Positions 23,768-33,730 of a DNA stretch of 64,000 bases are shown here, piece by piece. Each line of letters opens with the position of its first letter. Position 1 is the first letter of the stretch. Origin of the DNA: Lyophyllum atratum (Eukaryota; Basidiomycota; Agaricomycetes; Agaricales; Lyophyllaceae). The translations under genes and the position numbers were made by a program. The stretch is taken from contig JACGCN010000022.1 of assembly GCA_014905825.1 (NCBI GenBank), forward strand, positions 496,001 to 560,000. The letters run 5' to 3'. Under the pieces are notes generated by a model, which was not told where the DNA came from, did not search any database, and was given only the letters and a program-made list of their open reading frames with translations.

Positions 23768-26012
23768 ATGAAGTCTTCCAGCATCGCCCCTGCCGTTATC
23801 GCCTGCCTCGCCTCATTCGCCCTGACGAACGCAGGCCCCATCCCTTCCCAGTCTCAACTCGCCGCCCGCGATGTGACGCATTCGGGCATTGATGCGTTGT
23901 ACGTTCGCGACATCGAGGCTGAAATCTTCGCGCGCGCTTTCGAGCTGGAACGCCGCGGCCACTCCGGTTCCAAGGAGAAGCAAAAGGACTCCAAGGCCTC
24001 GTACCCCGTCGGTAACAACAAGCCAGAGACACCCAAGGGCGAGTTCCGCAAACACACCGCGGGACGTGATGACGACTACTTCGCGTGAGTCTTCTTCGAT
24101 CTTCTCCCCTTTCATCGGCTAAGTTTCTTTCCAGTGACTGGCAGACCATGACCGGCGGCAAAGGCAAGTCTGGCGTCGACAACCCAGCTTCTGGCAAGGG
24201 CAAGAAGCAGAAGCGTGACTTCTTCGACGACGATGACCTCTTTGCTCGCGGCCACTCCGGTTCGAAGGAGAAGCAGAAGGACTCCAAGGCCTCGTACCCC
24301 GTCGGTAACAACAAGCCTGAGACACCCAAGGGCGAGTTCCGCAAACACACCGCGGGCCGTGACGACGACTACTTCGCGTGAGTCTTCTTCAACGCTTCTC
24401 TGATCGAGTCTGCTAACTGACTTTCGCAGTGACTGGCAGACCATGACCGGCGGCAAAGGCAAATCTGGCGTCGACAACCCCGCCGCTGGAAAGGGGAAGA
24501 AGCAGAAGCGTGATCTCTTCGACGACGATGACCTCTTTGCTCGCGGCCACTCCGGTTCCAAGGAGAAGCAGAAGGACTCCAAGGCTTCGTACCCCGTCGG
24601 TAACAACAAGCCTGAGACACCCAAAGGCGAGTTCCGCAAACACACCGCGGGCCGTGACGACGACTACTTCGCGTGAGTCTTCTTTGATGCTTTTCTGATC
24701 CAGCCTGCTAACTGACTCTCGCAGTGACTGGCAGACCATGACCGGCGGCAAAGGCAAGTCTGGCGTCGACAACCCAGCCGCTGGAAAGGGCAAGAAGCAG
24801 AAGCGTGATTACTTCGATGACGATGAGCTCTTTGCTCGTGGCGGCTCCGGTTCCAAGGAGAAGCAGAAGGACTCCAAGGCCTCGTACCCAGTCGGTAACA
24901 ACAAGCCAGAGACACCCAAAGGCGAGTTCCGTAAGCACACCGCGGGACGTGACGACGACTATTTCGCGTGAGTCTTCTTTGATGCTTTTCTGATCCAGTC
25001 TGCTAACAGACTCTCGCAGTGACTGGCAGACCATGACCGGCGGCAAGGGCAAGTCTGGTGTCGACAACCCCGCCGCTGGAAAGGGCAAGAAGCAGAAGCG
25101 TGATTTCTTCGATGACGATGACCTCTTTGCTCGCGGCCACTCCGGTTCCAAGGAGAAGCAGAAGGACTCCAAGGCTTCGTACCCCGTCGGTAACAACAAG
25201 CCTGAGACACCCAAGGGCGAGTTCCGTAAACACACCGCGGGACGTGATGACGACTATTTCGCGTGAGTCTTCTTCGATCTTCTCCGCTCTCATCAGCTAA
25301 GTTTCTTTCCAGTGACTGGCAGACCATGACCGGCGGCAAGGGCAAGTCTGGCGTCGACAACCCCGCCGCTGGAAAGGGCAAGAAGCAGAAGCGTGATTTC
25401 TTCGATGACGATGACCTCTTTGCTCGCGGCCACTCCGGTTCCAAGGAGAAGCAGAAGGACTCCAAGGCTTCGTACCCTGTCGGTAACAACAAGCCTGAGA
25501 CACCCAAAGGCGAGTTCCGCAAATTTACCGCAGGGCGTGACGACGACTACTTCGCGTGAGTCCTCTTCGATGCTTCTCCACTCTAACTTACTAATGTACG
25601 TTCCAGCGACTGGCAAACTATGACCGGTGGCAAGGGCAAGTCTGGCGTCGACAACCCAGCGGCTGGAAAGGGCAAGAAGCAGAAGCGTGATTTCTTCGAT
25701 GACGACGACCTCTTTGCTCGCGGCCACTCCGGTTCCAAGGAGAAGAAGATAGACTCCAAGGCCTCGTACCCCGTCGGTAACAACAAGCCAGAGACACCCA
25801 AAGGCGAGTTCCGCAAATTCACCGCAGGCCGTGACGACGACTACTTCGCGTGAGTCTTCTTCTATGCTTCCCCACTTCAACTTACTAACGTACCTCTCAG
25901 CGACTGGCAGACTATGACCGGTGGCAAGGGCAAGTCTGGCGTCAACAACCCAGCCGCTGGAAAGGGGAAGAAGCAGAAGCGTGACTACTTCGATGACCTC
26001 TACCTTGATTGA
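23768..26012 (+). CDS. Secreted tandem-repeat protein with Kex2-type sites, one 81-residue unit per exon
   Basis: Eight exons: 23768-24084, 24135-24377, 24430-24672, 24725-24967, 25020-25262, 25313-25555, 25607-25849 and 25901-26012, giving 628 residues. A signal peptide (MKSSSIAPAVIACLASFALT) precedes a short pro-region ending ELERR. Exons 2-7 are each exactly 243 nt with phase-2 introns on both sides, so each adds 81 residues without changing frame. Each unit reads DWQTMTGGKGKSGVDNPAAG, GKGKKQKR, D-F-F-D-D-D-D-L-F, then HSGSKEKQKDSKASYPVGNN and a tail to RDDDYFA. The KKQKR before an acid stretch is a good Kex2 site, predicting six near-identical 81-residue peptides. There are no cysteines; the units are hydrophilic and probably disordered. 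Exon 8 is cut short (DYFDDLYLD, stop). No enzyme domain. Function unknown; structural hyphal-surface peptides are one possibility. Confidence 0.9.
24135..25900 (+). repeat. Six-copy exon-plus-intron tandem repeat, 292-295 bp period
   Basis: Each unit is a 243-nt exon followed by a 50-52 nt intron: introns at 24378-24429, 24673-24724, 24968-25019, 25263-25312, 25556-25606 and 25850-25900. The intron before the array (24085-24134) belongs to the same set. Exons differ at few positions (for example DFFDDDDLF versus DLFDDDDLF versus DYFDDDELF; RKHTAGRD versus RKFTAGRD). Confidence 0.93.
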
Positions 26013-27107
26013 TCGATGAACATATGTACCGTACTGTTCAAGGGGTGTTTATATACCGTGTATATATGCAAATGTAGCGAACCAGACGAAGCAAATACAT
26101 ACTATCGTCTTAAATCATTGGCCTACTTCCCTCTAAGTTCGACTCCCGATAGATCCAAAGACGTTGTTTCATCTTTGCGCCTTGCGAACAGCTTCTATCT
26201 GGAGAAGCGAATTTTAACCTTGCGGGGTAGCGCACGATAAGGACTCTAGTACTCGTTCTGTGTAGCCCAGCCAGATAACACCGTTGGAGTAAGTTGTGTT
26301 TTGTGGATGCGAACTTCTAGATGAATGGGGTCCACGATAACACTGTCCCGAGCGGTTATCAAGCGTTTCTGGTGGCAAGATAGTTATTTTCATTCAGATC
26401 GCCTTGAGTTCCTCCACCACTGGATCACGTCTATCAGACTGACAGATGATTAAACATGCCATATAATCGCGAGGATTTCAATAAATTCCCTTGGATTCTA
26501 TCTGTGATTTCTGCATCCTTCCGTACTTCAAGTATCCTTCCTATTTTCAGTCACAGACGCAGCCCAGTTGCTACAACGCTCGTTTGGCATAGTGATAGTG
26601 ATAGTGATATTACCCACGGGCGGTCCCGATGATCCTGCGCTGCGCCTGCGGCTATTGAATTTTTGGAGCCAGATGGTCGCCGGTTCGACTCTCGCTTGTG
26701 CTAAAATGACAAACTACCGCCTACTTCTATTTGCGTTAGCAAGCCCCCAGTTTCTTATATCATGGAGGTATGGTGCGTAGCACATTGTTGTTATTACTAT
26801 TCTCCTGATTTACGAATGCATGGTGGGGAGATATTCTATGTCGCATCTCCCATGCGATAACGTCCGTTTGCGGCTGCACCCTGCAGTGACTCAATCGGCT
26901 TTTTGCAAAGATGGTCTAGAGGTTGCCAGTACGATTCTCCCTATATTATTACAGCCTACTCCAGCTCATCTTCCTCTGATTCCGACATCTCTAGTAAGTA
27001 TCGCTCGATTCTGACGGAACGTAGAGTATATAGTCTCCTTCTCCTTAGCTCCCGTTGTGGTCGTCAACAGACCTATTCCATTCAAATAATTCCTCGCACA
27101 GTTACTA
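26013..27107. other. Intergenic with a short (TAGTGA) microrepeat
   Basis: No gene supported. TAGTGA occurs three times in a row near 26589-26606. A tRNA-like fragment was considered and not supported. Confidence 0.35.
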
Positions 27108-27709
27108 TGAAGGCGACATCCGGGATGTTGACTCGCCTTGCCACATCTATCATGCAATTATCTGCCGTCCTCGCTCGCTCTCACTCTGACTCTGCCAAAA
27201 CCGCACTTGCGGAAGTCAACCCACTCCTTTTCATCTCGAAGTCCACTTCCCACCAGCCCTTCCAATTCAAAGTCATGCCTAGCGCCGGAAAAGGCGTTAT
27301 CCCGTCGTGACATCATAGACTATGGCTTCGATGGCGACTGCTCGTGACGCGCGCCAAGGGCGAAAAGGATGGCCACGCCCTTGCGAACAACCTCCTCTTC
27401 GAATAGAAGCCGAGATCGAAGGCCCTAGACGGGTCGGAGAACACGCTAACTGGAAGCAGGGAGGCGTCATAAGAGCATTCATTGCCCAGGCATACCACAG
27501 TCGGTTGAACGCGAAGGTGAAGATAGGAGGCGGGAACATGAGTGACGGTTCGTGGGGCTTGCAGGAGTCGTATGACCACAGGGGGCACCAGCGTCACCAC
27601 TTGGAAGTTCCGCGATGGCTGATAATCCATGCCAAGGCAAGAAGACGAGGATGCCTACGGAAGGGCCCGGCGGGAGGCCGCGCTGCAACAGGCATCCCTA
27701 CCACATGAA
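27108..27709 (+). pseudogene. Decayed paralogue of the 17 kb small secreted protein
   Basis: In order on the + strand, but in different frames, the region holds LSRRDIIDYGFDGD (near 27.30 kb), AKGEKDGHALANNLLFE followed by an in-frame stop (27.35-27.41), KALDGSENTLTGS with a further stop, and AYHSRLNAKVKIGGGN then DGSWGLQESYD (27.48-27.57). These align with PRRDLADVVDI, TKGQALAKKLPNEI, QGLDGSKPAADRG, AYHAKLNQEVKGG and GGSWGLQATLDE of the minus-strand gene at 17.1-17.6 kb. An ATG at 27108 starts a possible signal-like sequence (MKATSGMLTRLATSIMQLSA). At least two stops and one frame change interrupt the copy, so it cannot make the full protein. Confidence 0.6.
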
Positions 27710-28369
27710 AGCCCAGATTGGGAGCCAAGGCCAGGCTGGAACCAAAAGCGCTGTGGACAAGGAGAAACTCACGAGTACCAATCGGAGAAAAGTTCATATG
27801 CATACCTTAGCAAGTTGACCACGGAGTCCACGAGGAGGCATTAGCCGGGAGCGTCTTAGCGCGAGTACGTCCATAACGAGTGCATGCGCCAGCAGTCAAC
27901 GAGGAGTTCGAGTTCTTCGTGCTCGACATCTTTGAAAGCTAGGCTGAGATTCATGAGGTTCTCTTGACCTGACATGGATCCGTAAATATCGCGGAGTCAA
28001 CGAGATAGCCGTTCAACTGTATAAACCAAAATTCATCGGATCTGACAACGAAAAGGATCAATAGGCATCGTTTTCGATAGCGAAAGCATACCTGAGCATT
28101 CTTGGCGTAGTATTTTGGTTGGCCAATGGCCATAAGGGTCGACTTGTTTACCTTGGAGCTGGTGCAAGTTTGAGCCGCTATCAACTTGGCTGTAGCCCTA
28201 TGATGCGAACGCAACAGAGAAGGTCGTCCTTCCGAGGAGAAAGAGTTGGAGATAGCAAGTTAAGAGACAACCAAGGAGGGTGAGAGTCGGCCAATCGTCG
28301 GCACGCGAGCAGCAATTCACCCACGATCGTGGGTTGTTCCCAACCTTTATCTCCCTTGCCCCTGCACCA
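27710..28369. other. Intergenic, nothing recognised
   Basis: About 650 bp up to the TATA box of the carboxypeptidase-like gene. Confidence 0.4.
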
Positions 28370-28376
28370 TATAAAG
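28370..28376 (+). promoter_or_regulatory. TATA box of the ECM14-like gene
   Basis: TATAAAG, 47-53 bp upstream of the ATG, which leaves a short 5' UTR. Confidence 0.5.
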
Positions 28377-28422
28377 ACTGCTGATATAACAGAGAGCAGT
28401 TCGTCGTTGTAACAGCATCACT

Positions 28423-30420
28423 ATGATAACGAGGCCGCTGCGCCTTCTCGTCGGGGTTGCGAGCATATTGCTATTGGCGGTGCAAGCAGAGCCGGTTGCC
28501 GATCAGCACTTCTTAAACCTGCCTCACCAATTCGGCTCTGAGCCACTTCCAGTCGGACAACTATGGCGATTTGATGTTGGGGAGGATGCCGAGGCTCTTA
28601 AGCAGGTCCTTGCGCTTGCAGAGGTGCGCGCTTAATGTCCTTTCAAACTGTGTTGACGTATTAACCTGGCGCGTCTGTTGATAGGAGCACAACCTGGACC
28701 TGTGGCACGTTGCGCACTCACACGTCGATGTATATTCTCCCAGTTCTGCTCCAGCGTTGCCACCAGCGCTACGAGCTATTCCACATGCACTACAATCCAA
28801 TATCAGCACTCCAGAGCACACGACGTACGCTGCACGAACGTCGATGGAATGGGACCGCTTACCACTCAAGAATACGACGTTTCATACGGCGTACCATCCA
28901 TTATTCGAAATCGATATCTTTATCCGGGAACTAGAGGAGCTGCACCCTGATCTCGTTCAAATTAACAATCTGGGGCATAGTGGAACGGGGCGGGAGATGC
29001 TGGGCTTGACTATCTCGAAGGGGCGAAATGCAACAAGCGAGGATAAGCGACCTCGGCAGCAGGGGAAGAAGAAGAAGAAGCCCGAAAGACACCCAGAAGA
29101 CGACGAAAAACTTGCGTTCGTAATCATTGGTGCGCAGCACGCGCGCGAGGTGCGTCCTATCCCTCATCCTTCATTCACATCCCTCAAAGTTTCCTATAGT
29201 GGGTTGCAACCGCCACTTCACTCTACCTGGCTCATGCGCTTGTGACGAATGTGTCCGAAGCTCACTCTCTTTCCCGCCTTTTGGATGTTTTCGTACGTCG
29301 TCCTGCTCGTCCTGCTTCAGCCGTACGAGTCTCATCTTGCAGCAGGACTTCTACATCATTCCTGTGCCCAATCCAGACGGCTACGATTATACATGGGAGA
29401 GCGATCGTTTCTGGTACGCTATCAACTCCTCCGAAGGCCTATGCTATGGTGCTTAGACCGTGTTTTTCAGGTACAAGACGCGCCAGAGGATGGGCTCGAA
29501 GAGCAAATGTTTCGGATTAGACATGAACCGGTTAGTGTCGCCATTCCTCCCTAGATGTCTGCAACGATAACACATTCGAAACCCGACAGAAACTGGGTAA
29601 GTCTATAATGCCTAGATCAACACCCACCTGTAACGCCTCTACCTTGGACAGGGGTACAAATGGAAACCCAGAGCTGAAGACGAACCGTCCTCAACCAAAC
29701 CTCGAGAGCCAGTCGACCCCTGTTCACATTGGTATCCTGGTCATCGTCCCTTCGAGTCACCAGAGGTGAACAACATCGCGAACTGGATCAACACGATCCC
29801 CAATGTCGTGGGTTTTATCGATCTACGTAACTACGGGCAGATGCGTACGTCTGCGTCTTTGTCCTACCTAGGAGTTCGGTCAACCTGACTTTTCACGCCT
29901 AGTTTCCTCCCCGTTCTCCTACTCGTGCTCCCGTATCCCGCAGGATGGCGAGGATCAGCTCGAAGCCGGGCTTGGAGCAGCGCAGGCTATGGGGCGGGTG
30001 CATGGAACTGCAATGATGGTAAGCCAGCGAAATTCCATCGGGGCCTCGCTGACCTAAATGGTATTACAGACGGGACGACTATGCAACATGCTCTATCGTG
30101 CACCGGGGAACGTCGTGGACTGGATGTATAAGCGTGCGGGCATCAAATACTCGTATGTGCTGCACTTGAGGGATACGGGCACGGTGCGTCATGGCCTCTC
30201 GCCTCGGGCTGAGTTTTGGGCTGACGTTCCCTGGGTCATATAGTACGGGTTCTCGCTGCCATCAACATGGATTCGTCCCGTCGGTGAGGAGACGGCAGAG
30301 ATGGTCAAATATCTAGCCAAGTTCATCGCCAAAAAAATGCACCGTACGTCCCCCCTTCGCGTCCTCTTCTCCACCTTCGAGTCTATAATGACATCTCAAC
30401 CCGCCATAGGACCTTTGTAA
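28423..30420 (+). CDS. ECM14: ECM14-type inactive metallocarboxypeptidase (M14 fold)
   Basis: Eleven exons: 28423-28623, 28685-29149, 29200-29292, 29346-29413, 29471-29530, 29590-29596, 29652-29844, 29903-30018, 30070-30183, 30244-30343 and 30410-30420, giving 475 residues. A signal peptide (LRLLVGVASILLLAVQAEP) and a propeptide-like region precede the M14 domain. Zinc motif AQHAREW is present (carboxypeptidase A His69/Glu72), as are VPNPDGYDYTW and DMNRNWGYKW (Arg145). The third ligand His196 is replaced by Arg in FIDLRNYGQM, and the catalytic Glu270 by His in HLRDTGTYGF. These losses are typical of the ECM14 family of secretory pseudopeptidases linked genetically to cell-wall assembly. A lysine-rich insert (GKKKKKPERHPEDDEK) lies just before the first zinc motif. 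Exon 6 is only 7 nt and the last coding exon 11 nt. Confidence 0.88.
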
Positions 30421-30797
30421 AGCAGTGGTTCTCATTCCTGCCGCACCGATTTCTGATTACGCAATCGACTGATGCTTTGTATTATGCGTGTTCATTCGAC
30501 GAAATGTTGTATAGACGGACCGCCAATGTATGTGTTGTGCCGATGTAACACCAATTATAGGATTCTGCTTACGAGCACTGTAAATTCTCGGGGGTGAATT
30601 GGCCATAATTAGGACACAGTATAGCTAGGAGTTGGGACAAAAGGCGGTCCAGCTCCGACTGAAGTCGTCTTTCTCCTGTATTTCCGATCTCGTGGTCGCA
30701 ATGCTTATCGTACAAAGTAAAAGATCAGTTAAACATGTAAGAAAATCTGACTAGAGAGTCCGTAAGTACGCTATACCATAACACAACCTCGCTGCGA
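30421..30797. other. Convergent 3' region between ECM14-like and membrane protein genes
   Basis: About 380 bp between two facing stop codons; it should contain both polyadenylation regions. No other feature. Confidence 0.4.
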
Positions 30798-32614
30798 TCA
30801 CCCGTTCGCCTTTTGATCCATGTCCGTGCTCGGTGCGATGCCTGTGACTCGCCTGCAAAATATAACAGACCTCCTTGCCCCACCAGCAATCCTCAGTGCA
30901 CACCAATGCGCCCCAAAGACCAAGAACTGGAGGGTCATAATGATCCCGATGAAGAAACACGTAACAAGAACACCCATCGGCCACACCTGGAAGGCGACTA
31001 GGCCCATGAAGACCATGAGCGCGAGGGCGGAGGCGAACAGGCATATGACGGGGACGCGAGCGGAGAGGGCGAAGAAGAAGTAGGATTGGTAGACATCCCG
31101 GGCTCGGTGCTAGGAGTTGTCAGCTTCCTGGAGATATTTCATCGGAAAATGAACGCGACGTACGACAAAGGTATGGAGATCTGCCCAGTTGTATCGGAGA
31201 AGGAACCAGGCATCGCACGCGATACCAAGCCCGGAAGCAATGCTACTGGCAGCAATGGCGCTGCGAGCATACGACTGGACCGTGAAAATGGAGTCGGGTG
31301 AGATGGCGAAGACAGCAGTGCTGACACTGCGGAGTCGTTAGTGCGGATTGGTGGCGACGGCATAGAGACACTCACGCAGCGAGGGCGACGAGCTAGCTCG
31401 TCGATGTCATAGTCAAGGGACGGTTATGAATGATGATGTAAAAGGAACTCACCAGTCCGCCAACATACGTCCATTCCATCTGCAGCCGAAGGAAGACCTT
31501 CTCATAGTGCGAATCCAGGTGCGCCGCCTTTAACTCGCTGTATGTCGTGAATGTTGATAGCATTCTCTCAGCTATCGTCATGTCGTTCGGCACCTCGATC
31601 TTCTCCGTGTACTGCGGCAGGATGGAAGGTAGTATTGACAGCCAGCCCGTCGTCCCCGTCGATACCTTCACGACACCATCTGGAAGAGGGCGGATGGCCA
31701 TGTCATCGTCGTAGCAAGGATCAGGCTCTCCGTCGTCTCCATAATACGAATTGTCGTCGAAGAAGGGCTTCTCCTCCTCATAGCTGTCGTCCTCGGCGGA
31801 GTAAAGTTCATCCCCGGACCCCACATCGTACCCCACGACGCGCCGCCGCCGCCTCCTTCTAAGCTGAGTATTTGATGGTGTATCCTCGTCTAGCCACGTG
31901 TCGTCCGTTGGTGATGGTGGTGCACTGAGAGTTTCGGACGCTTTGGTCGCTGAGTGGCAGGGCTACATAAGCATCGTAGGTCAGCCGGGTTATGTAGCTT
32001 CACGTACAAGATTCTGCCTCAGATGACGCCCCGCCGTCAGACTGATCCGACATGAGCAGGTTTCTCTGAGCTGAAGATGGTGGATGAATCCTGAGGAGCA
32101 GCGTCGCCCCGTTCTGAGGCTTTCCTCGGCTGGATATCGCGCGCTTAGACGCAGATTGGCACTGGAGTCGAACTTCGACCTCTTCGTGATCAAGGCAGAA
32201 GAGGTTAGGTAAGATAAGGACGACATAATACGAAAGGAGAAACGGCTCACCTCGCCGTGGCTCTCTTTCCTGCGTCCTCAGTAGCTCCCCTAACGAATGT
32301 GAGGCCGTCGCGACAAGGCTGCGCTTTTTGGCCTTCTTCTTGCTCTGAGAACGGTGCCAGACTTGGATTTCGACTTTAGAGTCTCCGGAGGCCTGATTTC
32401 TGTAACGTGGTCAGTCATAGAAGCCCCCTTGAATACATACGAGTACGTACATGTAGAACCGCTCTTTCAGGTTCGGGTTTTGACCGTCGACACCCATAAT
32501 GGTTTCGTGGCAGTGGTGCTTATCGACATCGACTGTGATGATAGGCCGCCAGGATTTCTCTGGGCGCATGAGCCGCAGCCCGTGCGTACGTACAACTTCG
32601 GGAGGCATTAGCAT
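30798..32614 (-). CDS. C2-like domain protein with C-terminal membrane spans, unknown function
   Basis: Minus-strand exons 32614-32451, 32399-32251, 32181-32008, 31949-31453, 31392-31376, 31326-31164 and 31109-30798 give 491 residues. The N-terminal part (RLMRPEKSWRPIITVDVD, ETIMGVDGQNPNLKERF, SKVEIQVWHRSQSKKKAKKR, LVATASHSLGEL) has the strand order and basic loop of a C2-like fold. A low-complexity acidic middle (SYEEEKPFFDDNSYYGDDGE) leads to a helical region (MTIAERMLSTFTTYSELKAA) and then four hydrophobic segments, starting at WTYVGGLLVALAAVSTAVFA and ending near VTCFFIGIIMTLQFLVFG. Similar proteins seem restricted to Agaricomycetes. Exon 5 is a 17-nt microexon inside the first span. The final 25 residues may hide another intron. 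A membrane-tethered, lipid-binding role is only a guess. Confidence 0.7.
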
Positions 32615-33730
32615 CGTGTATCGACGTTGGTTGTGGATAATGTTACCAGTGAAGCACCAAGGTCTGGAATTCAACGTTCAAATTCGGTATGGAGAGCAGC
32701 CATGACGTATTGCGGGAAAACTCACTCAGATTCCTCCATAACGGTCTCAATTGCGGGATATAGGCATCGCCAGGTGAGTAGTGCTCCAGTCGTGGTGGTT
32801 AAGGAAGTATGCCTTGAGGCACGGCTGCCAGAACAAGGCTGTGCCTGATTCGTGATGTACATCCTCCAATGCATCATTGTTAGTTGTTCCGTCTTCGTCG
32901 AGAGTCTGCCAACAGTTGACCTCATCCTGGCGTCGATGCAGCTTGATCTGGTAAAAACCGTCGTGAACAGCCCATCGGGTGAAGCAATTCAGCACCAGGT
33001 GGGAGCAACGAAAACTCTAGAAGATACAGCCTCGCTATTGAACAAATCACCTCCTGGCTATCGAACAAATCAAAGGACCTGCTGGAGGATGAGAGGGTCT
33101 TGTGGGCACCTTAAGGTAATGTATGTCGACATTTAGGCAAGGGCTTTCCTCAGGATGACACACATGTGCAAGTCACTGTCAGAAAGCAAGGATGGCTCTT
33201 CAGTTCAGAGTGGTTCTCATTGCTTCGCTGATCTCTATATCAATTTTGAATGTGTATATGAATCTTGGACTTGACCTCACTCGATGCATGATCTTTGCAT
33301 GATCTAAACTCAAGGCCAATAGTCTCAAGATGGTTGTGTTCTGCGCTTGTGTAAGGAATGACATGATGCGCCGGAGATGGTGGCCTGTCATCGAGAACTC
33401 GAGCCTTGGTCACTGCCAAAGGAGACATCTGTGACTCGTGAGGGAAGCGGGCGCTTCCTGGTAACCCACGTGAGACAATGCATGGTGGAGAATAATATGG
33501 CCATTTCACTCTTCAGAATTGCTTCAAAAACAACAGATTCGGCATCGCTTCGTATTCACTCCAACCAGCCCACTCAGAATACATATCGATGATATCACCC
33601 CCGAAGAGTAGGCCTACTCGCAGCTCCTGGAAACCTAAACATTATGATTGTCGTAATACACAGAACAATACAGTTTTCTTTTCTTCTTTCTTCCATCGAG
33701 CCATCCTAAAACCGAGTCATAACAGAAAAA
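32615..33730. other. Intergenic; possible upstream exon of the C2-like gene
   Basis: On the minus strand the frame near 32.75-32.9 kb (FWQPCLKAYFLNHHDWSTTH) could be a 5' exon or noise. The rest is AT-richer spacer. Confidence 0.3.

Noticed and set aside
23796..25880. Long minus-strand frames through the repeat array
   Set aside because: They arise because the 243-nt repeat keeps antisense frames open; they cross introns and carry no signal peptide or start context.
23768..26012. Ustiloxin-type (dikaritin) RiPP cluster
   Set aside because: Repeats with KR sites fit a precursor, but units are 81 residues, no UstYa-like (HxxHC) or other tailoring gene was found nearby, and no short Tyr-containing core is evident.
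26560..26960. tRNA-like words (GGTTCGACTC, TGGTCTAGAGG)
   Set aside because: No acceptor stem or complete cloverleaf could be formed around them.
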